DNA from: JASJCP01 sp051155735
GTDB taxonomy: Bacteria; Cyanobacteriota; Cyanobacteriia; Cyanobacteriales; Xenococcaceae
Assembly (NCBI GenBank): GCA_051155735.1
Contig: DAXETX010000238.1
Span: 1 to 35,691, forward strand
Length of the DNA: 35,691 bases
Direction of reading: 5' to 3'
Notes under the pieces: generated by a model
Databases searched by the model: none
What the model was told of the DNA's origin: nothing
The model's input: only the letters and a program-made list of their open reading frames with translations
Made by a program: the position numbers and the translations under genes
Shown: positions 24,736 to 32,750 of the stretch, one piece after another
Position numbering within the stretch: the stretch's first letter is position 1
Layout: the number at the start of each line of letters is the position of its first letter

Positions 24736-25212
24736 ATGGGACTCATCGTTACTGGCAAATCATTTATTCGCGACTTAGAAAAACACGGTGCTTTAGGAGT
24801 TTATGTCCCTTTAGAAGGAGGAATTGAAGGGCGTTATCAAAGACGAGTTAGGGCTGCTGGTTATCAGACGATTAATATTACCGCTAGAGGTTTGGGTGAT
24901 TTGGCTGCTTATCTGACTACCGTACACGGCGTTCGTCCACCTCACCTCGGTAAAAAAACTATCGGTCAAGATGCAGCAGTAGGAGACATCTATTTTATCC
25001 CGCCTATTGCTACCTATGAACTCGAAACTTTACCCTCTAACTCCAAAGGCTTAGTTTTGTGGATTATGGAAGGCATTATTTTATCGCGTCAAGAAAAGGA
25101 ATACCTGATTAATTTACCTAAGAGCGAACCTCGCATTAAAGTAGTTTTAGAAGTAGGAGGCGATCGCTATATTCACTGGCAAGCTTTAGCAGATACTCTA
25201 GTGGCAGCTTAA
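24736..25212 (+). CDS. ndhN: NAD(P)H-quinone oxidoreductase subunit N
   Basis: A peripheral subunit of the cyanobacterial/chloroplast NDH-1 complex, which takes electrons from ferredoxin to plastoquinone in cyclic and respiratory flow at the thylakoid. Its 158 residues match the family. The hallmark blocks are all present: TGKSFIRDLEKHGALGVYVP, EGRYQRRVRAAGY, ARGLGDLAAYLT, HGVRPPHLGKKTIG and GLVLWIMEG. The subunit has no membrane segment and lies on the cytoplasmic side of the complex. A coiled-coil protein gene follows after 42 bases, possibly in the same transcript. The identification is certain from near-continuous conservation. Confidence 0.97.
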   Translation: MGLIVTGKSFIRDLEKHGALGVYVPLEGGIEGRYQRRVRAAGYQTINITARGLGDLAAYLTTVHGVRPPHLGKKTIGQDAAVGDIYFIPPIATYELETLPSNSKGLVLWIMEGIILSRQEKEYLINLPKSEPRIKVVLEVGGDRYIHWQALADTLVAA

Positions 25213-25254
25213 AATAAGAAATAGGGAGATTTTCAGTTAGAAGGATACAGGGGT

Positions 25255-25725
25255 ATGGGAGAAATGGATGATTTATTAAAAGAATTAAAGGCAGAATTTA
25301 GGGCTGAAACCAAATCTCAACCCCAGTCATCTTCCAAAAAAGTCAGCCCTATTGCTGCTTCTCAAGCATCATCTTCGCCTTTAGATAGTCTCATCGCGGA
25401 TGTCAAAAAAGAATTTGAGTCGGGGAAAACTCCATCAGCCAAATCCCCCGACTCGCTTAATCGCGCTAATACCTTTGCTAACAACAGTAAAAGTAATCTA
25501 GTCAAAGAATTACAGCAAGAATATCAAGAACAACAAAAAATTGAGCGACAGCAGCAGCAACAAGAAATACAGCGTCGCCAAGAAGCCCTAAAACGTCAAG
25601 CGCAACAATGGTTAAATAATTTAGACCTCAACACTGATGAAGGGCTATGGTTTGAGGAATTTTCTTATAGTTATGATTCTAAACTAGCAGCAGCAATGGA
25701 CTATTTAGCAGCACTGGAAAAATAG
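25255..25725 (+). CDS. Conserved-looking coiled-coil protein of unknown function
   Basis: A 156-residue hydrophilic protein. It starts with an amphipathic MDDLLKELKAEF helix, repeated in degenerate form at about residue 43 (LDSLIADVKKEFES) and about residue 82 (NLVKELQQEYQE). This suggests three copies of a short helical motif separated by Ser/Pro/Lys-rich linkers. A Gln/Arg-rich coiled coil follows (about 90-115), and the end is a more ordered WLNNLDLNTDEGLWFEEF segment. No known domain is recognised. AAGGA lies about nine bases before the ATG at 25255; an ATG at 25264 is also possible. It sits between ndhN and the Uma2 gene with short gaps. Confidence 0.8.
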   Translation: MGEMDDLLKELKAEFRAETKSQPQSSSKKVSPIAASQASSSPLDSLIADVKKEFESGKTPSAKSPDSLNRANTFANNSKSNLVKELQQEYQEQQKIERQQQQQEIQRRQEALKRQAQQWLNNLDLNTDEGLWFEEFSYSYDSKLAAAMDYLAALEK

Positions 25726-25733
25726 TTTACTAG

Positions 25734-26312
25734 ATGACTTACATTATCGATATTAAAGCTCTTGCAAATCCTATCAGCGATCGCCAGCTACAACAGCTAA
25801 GCTCTCAAAATCCAGAGCTAAAGTTTGAAACTAATGAGATGGGAAAGTTAATTGTCATGTCGCCCACGGGTAGTGAAACTGGAGAATATAATGCTGATTT
25901 GATTATTCAGGTGGGACTCTGGAATCGCAAGTATAAACTGGGTAGAGTCTTTGATTCTTCTACAGGTTTTAAATTACCCAATGGTGCGAATCGTTCGCCT
26001 GATGTAAGCTGGATCGCCAATCATCGCTGGAATGCTCTGACTAAAAAACAAAAACGTAGCTTTGCGCCGATTGCTCCCGATTTTGTGATTGAGCTAGTGT
26101 CTCCCACAGACAATCTATTAGAAGTGCAGCGCAAGATGGCAGAATATCAAAGTTGTGGGGTGAAATTGGGTTGGCTAATTAATCCCGATTCACGAAAAGT
26201 GGAGATTTATCGTTTAGAACAAAACAAAGAATTATTAGATAATCCTCGTAACTTATCTGGAGAAGCAATCTTACCGCAGTTAAGTGTCGATTTATCCGAT
26301 ATTTTTGCCTAA
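25734..26312 (+). CDS. Uma2 family endonuclease-like protein (DUF820)
   Basis: A 192-residue PD-(D/E)XK-fold protein of the Uma2 family, which is expanded in cyanobacteria. The core pieces are there: MSPTGSETGEYN (an early helix with conserved Ser/Pro and Glu), NRSPDVSWI (the PD aspartate), PDFVIELVSPTD (the E of the D/E-x-X pair) and LLEVQRKMAEY (basic helix). LGWLINPDSRKVEIYR follows. Biological roles of these proteins are mostly unknown; mobile-element and defence links have been suggested but nothing here shows it. It starts nine bases after the previous stop. Active-site residues look intact. Confidence 0.88.
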   Translation: MTYIIDIKALANPISDRQLQQLSSQNPELKFETNEMGKLIVMSPTGSETGEYNADLIIQVGLWNRKYKLGRVFDSSTGFKLPNGANRSPDVSWIANHRWNALTKKQKRSFAPIAPDFVIELVSPTDNLLEVQRKMAEYQSCGVKLGWLINPDSRKVEIYRLEQNKELLDNPRNLSGEAILPQLSVDLSDIFA

Positions 26313-26373
26313 AATCCCATCCTGAGTAGTTCTGAGCCTATAATATATTTTGCCAGTAAACTTTTCTTCAAAG

Positions 26374-26401
26374 CTGTTAGTAGTTAGTTGCTAGTTGATT
26401 G
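26374..26401. repeat. Degenerate heptamers between Uma2 and hisG
   Basis: CTGTTAG, TAGTTAG, TTGCTAG and TTGATTG run in 7-base register. The copies are imperfect, so this may be a decayed STRR. The remaining 136-base gap holds no gene. Confidence 0.4.
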
Positions 26402-26448
26402 CCAATACTCAATAATTGATAGACCTGACTACTTGCTCCTAAATTTAT

Positions 26449-27084
26449 ATGATTACCATCGCTTTACCTAAAGGCGCACTGCTCAAAGACAGTATTGAAT
26501 TATTCCAACAGGTAGGTTTAGATTTTAGCCTGTTTCTCGATAAAGAAAGTCGTCAACTACAGATTACTGACCCGACTAATACCGCCAAAGGTTTGTTAGT
26601 GAGGGCGCAAGATGTTCCTGTATATGTCGAATATGGTCAAGCACAATTAGGTGTTGTCGGTTATGATGTGTTGCGAGAAAAACAGCCAAAAGTGGCAAAT
26701 ATTAGCGATCTCAAGTTTGGTTACTGTCGCTTATCGGTAGCTGTTCCCCAATCTAGCAGTTATAGGCGATCGCAAGAGTTACCACCTCACGGAAGAGTCG
26801 CCTCTAAGTTTGTTAACTCCGCTAAAGAACATTTTCGCAGCATTGATTTACCCGTCGAGATTGTCCCGCTATCAGGTTCGGTAGAATTAGGACCAATTAC
26901 AGGAATGTCTGAAGCTATTGTCGATTTGGTTTCTACCGGGCGCACTCTCAAAGAAAATGGTTTGATCGAAATTGAAATTCTCTACGAAAGTACTGCTAGA
27001 TTAATCGCCCATCCTCTGAGTTATCGTCTAAAGCGAGATAATCTAGACGATTTAGTGGGTAAGTTGCACAGCTTGGTAAGTTAG
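26449..27084 (+). CDS. hisG: ATP phosphoribosyltransferase, short form
   Basis: Catalyses the first step of histidine synthesis: ATP plus PRPP to phosphoribosyl-ATP. Its 211 residues match the short form (HisG-S), which lacks the C-terminal regulatory domain and normally needs HisZ as partner; no hisZ is seen here. The start MITIALPKGALLKDSIELF, the substrate-binding block AQLGVVGYDVLRE, and EAIVDLVSTGRTLKENGL (the PRPP-binding loop) are intact. It is followed with no spacer by a GT4 gene starting on the next base, so the two are probably cotranscribed although functionally unrelated. Confidence 0.96.
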   Translation: MITIALPKGALLKDSIELFQQVGLDFSLFLDKESRQLQITDPTNTAKGLLVRAQDVPVYVEYGQAQLGVVGYDVLREKQPKVANISDLKFGYCRLSVAVPQSSSYRRSQELPPHGRVASKFVNSAKEHFRSIDLPVEIVPLSGSVELGPITGMSEAIVDLVSTGRTLKENGLIEIEILYESTARLIAHPLSYRLKRDNLDDLVGKLHSLVS

Positions 27085-28332
27085 ATGAAAATAGCGATCG
27101 CAGCTTCAGGCTTTCTTCCTGTGATAGACGGGGTATCGGTGAGTGTGTATCAGCGGTTGCAACATCTCAGTCTCATGGGACATGAAGTAATTTGTTTTTG
27201 TCCTGACTACCGTCCTCTAGCTGCTATTTATCCTAATTGGCAAGACTATACTGGTGAGATTTTTCCGCAAGTAAAAATCATTAGTCTTCCGAGTATTCCA
27301 GCGATCGGGTTAGACTTTGAACGAGATGCTAAACGTTCCTCTTATCAGATTGTCGAACGAGAACTAGAGCAGTTTCAGCCAGATATTATTCATATCGATG
27401 AGCCAGAAAGACAATCATTGATTTATTGGCGTTTTCCTGGCGTTAATTATGCCAAACAAGCGAATATTCCCTGCGTTAGTTTTTTTCACACTAACTATAT
27501 CGAGTATGTTGAAGACTATTTTCCTGTATCCAGAATTGGCATCTGGCTAATTAAAAAGTTTTTTCAAAGGTTTTTTGCCCGTGTTTATAATGCTTATAAC
27601 TGTACCTTGGTTGCAACCCAAGTAACTCAGAAAAAGATCGCCGATCTCGGTATTAAAAATAGTGTTAGAGCCGATCTGCTAGGAGTCGATCTCGAAAAGT
27701 TTCATCCTGTTTCAGCCCAAAACAATTTTTTTCAAGTTCAATATGGTATTACCAATATAGAAAACAAAATCAAAATAGTTTTTATTGGTCGCCTAACTCC
27801 CGATAAAGGTTGGCAGTTTACCCTAAAAGCTTTTACTCAAATGGTGGTTAATCCTCATCTATTGCAGTTCGATCTGACTAAGATTGCCATGATTGTAGTA
27901 GGAGAAGGAGAAATGAAACCCCAAATTCAACAGGTATTAGGAAACATCTTGCCTGATTTATACTGTCTCGGTCGAGTTTCTCCCGATCAAATTCCGCAAC
28001 TGCTAGTTAACAGTGATTTATTAGTGACAACATCAGAAAAAGAAACCACAGGCTTAACTATTTTAGAAGCTGCTGCTGCGGGAATTCCTGCGATCGCCCC
28101 TCGTCAAGGCGGAGTAATCGATCTCATTCAAGATGGCAAAACAGGATACCTTTACACACCGCAAAATATCCCAGATTTTTGGGATAAACTGCAATTATTA
28201 ATTACTCATCCCAGTCTGCGCTTTAATATGGGAACTCAAGCCAAACAATATGCTAGTCAATACAGTTGGCAACAAACCACGACTAATTTACTGCAAATTT
28301 GGTCAACAGAAATTGCCAGAAATAGGGGATAG
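27085..28332 (+). CDS. Glycosyltransferase family 4
   Basis: A 415-residue GT-B glycosyltransferase. GFLPVIDGVSVSVYQRLQHL at the start and HIDEPERQSLIYW near residue 110 resemble the MgtA/SqdX/PimB-like group, in which the acceptor is often a glycolipid. FIGRLTPDKGW opens the donor domain, and the EX7E motif is ETTGLTILE. Cyanobacteria use SqdX for sulfolipid, but I cannot claim that identity; the residues that would decide it are not known to me. The ATG comes directly after the hisG stop, so translation may depend on reinitiation. It converges with the minus-strand GT2, with only 16 bases between them. Confidence 0.88.
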   Translation: MKIAIAASGFLPVIDGVSVSVYQRLQHLSLMGHEVICFCPDYRPLAAIYPNWQDYTGEIFPQVKIISLPSIPAIGLDFERDAKRSSYQIVERELEQFQPDIIHIDEPERQSLIYWRFPGVNYAKQANIPCVSFFHTNYIEYVEDYFPVSRIGIWLIKKFFQRFFARVYNAYNCTLVATQVTQKKIADLGIKNSVRADLLGVDLEKFHPVSAQNNFFQVQYGITNIENKIKIVFIGRLTPDKGWQFTLKAFTQMVVNPHLLQFDLTKIAMIVVGEGEMKPQIQQVLGNILPDLYCLGRVSPDQIPQLLVNSDLLVTTSEKETTGLTILEAAAAGIPAIAPRQGGVIDLIQDGKTGYLYTPQNIPDFWDKLQLLITHPSLRFNMGTQAKQYASQYSWQQTTTNLLQIWSTEIARNRG

Positions 28333-28348
28333 GGAATTGCGATCGCTA

Positions 28349-29386
28349 TTATGAGATGACTGACGAATTCAACGAGGTAGTTGTCTTGCCAAAAAGACGA
28401 GTTTTCCAATGAGCTAAAGTTCCTAAAATAAACGATAATCCGCCATAAATATAGTAAAGCCAGTGCAAGGGAATTACTTTGATAGCAAAAATTAGTCCTC
28501 GTTTTTCAGCAAAGAAACGATAGACATCCCAGTTGAGATACAGCAATAATCCCGCCAGCATTAAACTAGGAATAATTGCGACTAAATTAAACACACTTCC
28601 TAATAAACAAAGCATTAAACTATAGGTAGCAAGGACGCTAATTCGGCTACTCACCTGAAGATTGAGATCGTTAACGATGTAAGATTGATTACTAAGTAAC
28701 AGCTTTGTCCAGGGAATCCCGCGATCAAAGAGATCGGTTTTGACTAACCCAAACAATTGCCAAGCCTTATGATGTTTTACCTGCAAATCTTTCGCTAGAT
28801 AGATTTTAAACCCTGCTTGCTTCAGGCGATATCCCAACTCGATATCTTCAATGCTAGGACGAGGATAACGCTTGACATCAAATCCTCCCAAATCTAAAAA
28901 TACCGACCGCCTCACTACTCCAAAACCAGCCCAAAACGTGGCAGCATCTTCGTTGCCTTGCTGATGTGTATAGTGGTGCATTAAGTTTTTGTATTGCGCC
29001 ACAAAATTAGTCGCTTTTGGCGCATCATCATAAGAACCAAACAAAGCATCGATCTCTGGGCGCGACTGAAGTATTTGAGCCAATTGTGCGATCGCATCTC
29101 CACAGATTTCGCAATCAGCATCAACAAAACATAAATATTCTCCTTGGGCTACCGCTGCGCCTTGATTTCTCGCTGCCCCTGGTCCTTCTCTGCCATTGGT
29201 TTGTAAAACTTTCGCGCCAAATTTACGCGCAATTGCTGCCGACTCATCGGTAGAACCATCATCCACGACAATTAACTCCCAGTCGATAAATTGCGATCTC
29301 GACAGGGCTAACAAACTACAAACAAAAGCATAGCCACCGTTATATACAGGAGTAATCACTGAGATTAAATGAGTATTATCCATCAT
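28349..29386 (-). CDS. Membrane-associated glycosyltransferase family 2
   Basis: A GT2 enzyme of 345 residues. ISVITPVYNGG, VDDGSTDES and FVDADCEI (DXD) form the GT-A core, with SIEDIELGYRLKQAGF as the ED motif near residue 185. Residues from about 240 on contain two or three membrane helices, so it acts at the membrane, like other two-part GT2 proteins that handle lipid-linked acceptors. The start is one of two adjacent ATGs (29386 or 29383). Upstream lies an 808-base non-coding gap shared with the divergent FAD oxidoreductase. Its 3' end faces the GT4 gene tail to tail. Confidence 0.9.
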   Translation of the reverse strand: MMDNTHLISVITPVYNGGYAFVCSLLALSRSQFIDWELIVVDDGSTDESAAIARKFGAKVLQTNGREGPGAARNQGAAVAQGEYLCFVDADCEICGDAIAQLAQILQSRPEIDALFGSYDDAPKATNFVAQYKNLMHHYTHQQGNEDAATFWAGFGVVRRSVFLDLGGFDVKRYPRPSIEDIELGYRLKQAGFKIYLAKDLQVKHHKAWQLFGLVKTDLFDRGIPWTKLLLSNQSYIVNDLNLQVSSRISVLATYSLMLCLLGSVFNLVAIIPSLMLAGLLLYLNWDVYRFFAEKRGLIFAIKVIPLHWLYYIYGGLSFILGTLAHWKTRLFGKTTTSLNSSVIS

Positions 29387-29795
29387 GTATTTAATTAATC
29401 TAAATTAAAATGTAGCGGATTTTTCAAACGACATTTTCTGGGTATAAGATGCTATTTTTTAATAACCACATAATACTAGCCGAAACAAAAAATTTGACCC
29501 AATAACTTAAAAGCTTTGGCAACTCAAAGTAAGTTAGTACAAAAAGTAAATTTATCGATAAGAAAATCAAAAAATCTCTCAACCGCTTCGGTAAATTATT
29601 GGCGTTGATATTGATTAATTATAAAATTTTGACCCCATTTTGCGCCTAGCCAATCTCCTGGAAGCATCAGTAGCGATTAACTTCATATTTCAGGCTCAGT
29701 TCATAAGTTCATCCTTGATCCATCTAGCCAAAGATATATTCTATATTTTCGAGTAAGAGGTTAAAAAGCGTGAATATAATTTCATAGAGAAAGAT

Positions 29796-29812
29796 TATCC
29801 TAGTCTAGGATA
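29796..29812. promoter_or_regulatory. Operator-like palindrome
   Basis: TATCCTAG and CTAGGATA are perfect inverse complements around a single T, followed at once by TTATATAG. This looks like a dimeric regulator site beside a -10-like box. No regulator gene is nearby. Confidence 0.4.
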
Positions 29813-30040
29813 TTATATAGTCTAAAATTTTCATATTGATTATTTAGTTCGCCTTGATAAAAAATTCAGTTACTGGAGTATTTTCTGGGTCAAAAAGATC
29901 AAAAATAACCTTGAATGTAAAAGTTTCATGAAGTAGCTCTAAATACTTTTTTATTCTTGATTATAAGTTTATAATTACCCTAAGAATAACCACTTAGATA
30001 GAAGTACTTAGAAATAGCTCAATAATGTTTCAAGCAGGTA

Positions 30041-30076
30041 AACTTAGTATTTTTGAGTGCTTAAAAACCCTAAGTT
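30041..30076. repeat. Long hairpin in the non-coding gap
   Basis: A 36-base stem-loop: seven perfect outer pairs (AACTTAG with CTAAGTT), a 2x2 internal loop, then eight more pairs including one G-U, closing on a 2-base loop. It is strongly structured for AT-rich DNA and does not follow a gene, so it is not a terminator of a known gene. Confidence 0.6.
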
Positions 30077-30194
30077 AGATACTTAGACTTTGGTGAGCGA
30101 CGTACTTGCTAAAGATAATCTCTAGTCAAAGTGCGATCGCTATAAGAAACAGCTAACACACACGATTAAAAATAGAGTAAGCGAATCATTTATT

Positions 30195-31643
30195 ATGAAG
30201 ACTGTAGTTATTGGTGGTGGTCCAGCAGGTTTAACCGCTGCTTACGAATTAAGTAAACACGGCAAAAAATCAATTGTCTTAGAAAAGGCCGACCGAGTTG
30301 GTGGAATTTCTCGCACCGAAACCTACAAAGGCTATCGCTTCGATATTGGTGGTCATCGCTTCTTTACCAAAGTCGGAGAAGTAGAGCAACTCTGGCAAGA
30401 AGTTTTGGGCGACGAATTTATTAAAGTTCCGCGTTTATCGCGAATTTATTACAAAAATAGATTTTTTAGTTACCCTCTAGAACCATACAATGCTTTGTCT
30501 AATCTAGGACTAATCAATAGTGTCCTCATTATGTGGAGCTATTTTAAAGCCAAAGTTAAACCTAATCCTATAGAAGAAAATTTTGAGCAATGGGTTTCCA
30601 ATCGCTTCGGGAAACGCTTGTATGAAACTTTCTTTAAAACCTATACGGAAAAAGTCTGGGGCATACCCTGTACGGAAATTCGCGCGGATTGGGCAGCCCA
30701 GCGCATCAAAGGGCTATCTTTGAAAAAGGCGATCATTAACGCTCTGTTTGGCAGCAATGACACCAAAACTTTAATCAAAGAATTTAACTATCCTGTATAT
30801 GGTCCTGGTCAGATGTGGGAGAGGTTTCAACAATTACTAGATAGTAGTGGTTCTCCTGTGCAGCTAAATACAGAAGTAATCCAGATTAATCGGGAAGGTT
30901 ATCGCATCAATAGCGTACTAATCAAGCAAGGGGGACAAATTAAAGAGGTATCAGGGGAAAACTTTGTTTCGAGTATGCCAGTATCTTTACTTCTCAAGAA
31001 AATGAACCCCGCACCACCAGAGGAAGTTTTAGCAGCAGCTAGCGGTCTTAAATATCGCGACTTTCTCATCGTGACTTTAGTAGTTGACCAAGCAGAACTA
31101 TTTCCTGACAATTGGATTTACATTCATAGCCCAGAATTCAAAGTAGGCAGAATTCAAAACTTCAAAAACTGGAGTAAAGCGATGGTTCCGGATCAAAGTA
31201 AAACCTGCTTGGGGATGGAATACTTCTGTAATGAAAGTGACGCTCTCTGGCAAATGTCTAATGCTGATTTAGTGGCATTGGCGAGTCGCGAAATTAAAGA
31301 ACTAGGATTAGTCGAACCTGAAGTAAAAGTAGAAGATGGTACGGTAATCCGCCAGTATAAAGCTTATCCCGTTTATGATGACACCTACCGCCGTAATGTC
31401 GAAGTTATCAAAAAATATCTGCAAAAATTTGTCAATTTACAAACCGTAGGGCGTAATGGGATGCACCGCTATAATAATAGCGACCATTCGATGTTAACGG
31501 GATTACTAGCTGCCAAAAATATCCTGGGAGAGGAACACGATTTATGGAACGTTAATGTAGAACGTTCTTATCATGAAGAATTTACTAATAGTCAAGAAGC
31601 CTATTCTAAGCTGAAAAATCGAGATCTGGCTTTATCTAAATAA
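30195..31643 (+). CDS. FAD-dependent oxidoreductase (amine-oxidase/protoporphyrinogen-oxidase-like)
   Basis: A 482-residue flavoprotein with an N-terminal FAD-binding Rossmann motif: GGGPAGLTAAYEL at residues 7-19 and the acidic LEK at the end of strand two, then DRVGGISRT and IGGHRFF. A C-terminal MHRYNNSDHSM..G segment completes the FAD site. This class is found in glycan clusters of many bacteria and resembles UDP-galactopyranose mutase in outline, but the exact reaction is unknown to me. Its neighbours are glycosyltransferases, so a sugar-nucleotide or lipid-linked substrate is a reasonable guess. Heme or carotenoid oxidases are less likely by context. The ATG at 30195 matches the conserved start. 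Confidence 0.85.
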   Translation: MKTVVIGGGPAGLTAAYELSKHGKKSIVLEKADRVGGISRTETYKGYRFDIGGHRFFTKVGEVEQLWQEVLGDEFIKVPRLSRIYYKNRFFSYPLEPYNALSNLGLINSVLIMWSYFKAKVKPNPIEENFEQWVSNRFGKRLYETFFKTYTEKVWGIPCTEIRADWAAQRIKGLSLKKAIINALFGSNDTKTLIKEFNYPVYGPGQMWERFQQLLDSSGSPVQLNTEVIQINREGYRINSVLIKQGGQIKEVSGENFVSSMPVSLLLKKMNPAPPEEVLAAASGLKYRDFLIVTLVVDQAELFPDNWIYIHSPEFKVGRIQNFKNWSKAMVPDQSKTCLGMEYFCNESDALWQMSNADLVALASREIKELGLVEPEVKVEDGTVIRQYKAYPVYDDTYRRNVEVIKKYLQKFVNLQTVGRNGMHRYNNSDHSMLTGLLAAKNILGEEHDLWNVNVERSYHEEFTNSQEAYSKLKNRDLALSK

Positions 31644-31689
31644 GCCTGGCTAGTAGTGAGCAAGTTTCTAGAAAAAAAGATTAAAGTTT

Positions 31690-32745
31690 ATGACTAATCC
31701 TCAAGTTACGATTGTGGTTGTGCCTCGCGAGCGGTTTAGTTATACTCGCGAATCCCTAGAAAGTATTTATCAGAATACAGAATTGCCATTTAAGCTGGTT
31801 TATGTAGATGGTAATTCTCCTAAATCAACTAAAAAATACCTAGAAGCCCAAGCTGAAGCCAAAAACTTTGAGTTAATTAGAACTGATTATTATCTATACC
31901 CCAATCAGGCAAGAAATTTGGGATTGGCTAAGGTTGATACCAAATATGTGCTGTTTGCGGACAATGATATTGTAGTACAGCCAGGTTGGCTCAAAGCCTT
32001 GGTAGATTGTGCCGAAACTACCGATGCTGCTGTGGTAGGACCTTTGATGTGTCAGTACGAGCCAATACACGCGGAAATTCATTGTGCAGGTGGTGAAACT
32101 CGCATTGTCAATGATATTAAAGGTAGAAGACGGATGCGGGAAAAAATGTACAAACAGGGACATCAAGTCACCAAAATGCGATCGCGCCTAGAGCGCAATC
32201 AAACAGAGCTATGTGAGTTTCACTGTATGCTAGCTCGTACCAGTCTCTTCGAGGAATTGGGCTATTTAGATGAACAGATGCTTAATACCAAAGAACACAT
32301 CGATTTTGGGCTGAATGTGATGGGAGCGGGTTATCAAATTTACTTTGAACCAGACAGTTTAGTAACTTATGTTCCCGCAGTTCCCTTAGAATGGGGCGAT
32401 CTCCATTACTATATGTTGCGATGGAGCGATCGCTGGGAATTAGAAAGCTTGGCGCGCTTACGTCAAAAATGGAATTTATCAGAAGATGTCTATTTTACCC
32501 ACAAGTACAAAGCCTTGGGCTGGAGACGCAGAAAAACGATTTTAATGCCTCTAGTCGAAAAATTAACTTTAGGCAGCAACAACCGCTTATTCCAAAAACT
32601 GGTAATGTATGGTTTGCTTGCCCCAGGAGAGAGAATTCTCAATCGTTATCTTACCGCGCTTCACGCCAGCCAACAGAGTCAAATTGCTAGTCGGCGTCAA
32701 TCACTTCCCGCAACTCCTAAGACAGTAGTGGCATCAAGAGGATAA
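31690..32745 (+). CDS. Glycosyltransferase family 2
   Basis: A GT2-like enzyme of 351 residues. The start QVTIVVVPRERFSYTRESL and VYVDGNSP carry the first aspartate. ARNLGLAKVDTKYVLFADND contains the DXD-equivalent (DND) with no extra helices between. KEHIDFGLNVMGAG takes the place of the usual ED-acceptor motif. The C-terminal 100 residues are basic and not membrane-spanning. It lies 46 bases after the FAD oxidoreductase and five bases before a GT4 gene, so the run 30195-35691 is probably one operon. AAGAGGA at its 3' end serves the next gene. Confidence 0.87.
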   Translation: MTNPQVTIVVVPRERFSYTRESLESIYQNTELPFKLVYVDGNSPKSTKKYLEAQAEAKNFELIRTDYYLYPNQARNLGLAKVDTKYVLFADNDIVVQPGWLKALVDCAETTDAAVVGPLMCQYEPIHAEIHCAGGETRIVNDIKGRRRMREKMYKQGHQVTKMRSRLERNQTELCEFHCMLARTSLFEELGYLDEQMLNTKEHIDFGLNVMGAGYQIYFEPDSLVTYVPAVPLEWGDLHYYMLRWSDRWELESLARLRQKWNLSEDVYFTHKYKALGWRRRKTILMPLVEKLTLGSNNRLFQKLVMYGLLAPGERILNRYLTALHASQQSQIASRRQSLPATPKTVVASRG

Positions 32746-32750
32746 AAGCG

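Larger units (their letters stand above)
29387..30194. other. 808-base non-coding gap between divergent genes
   Basis: The longest gene-free stretch in the window; very AT-rich, with no open frame of note, tRNA or rRNA. It contains a palindrome at 29796-29812 beside an AT box, a strong 36-base hairpin at 30041-30076, and six copies of CTTAG/CTAAG between 29978 and 30086. It probably holds promoters for both flanking genes; a small RNA is possible. No convincing -35/-10 pair was found. Confidence 0.55.

Noticed and set aside
27085..28332. Naming the GT4 after hisG as SqdX (sulfolipid synthase)
   Set aside because: The N-terminus resembles that group, but no SqdB neighbour or deciding motif supports it.
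29387..30194. tRNA or other known RNA gene in the large gap
   Set aside because: No cloverleaf-like set of stems or T-loop GTTCRA consensus was found.
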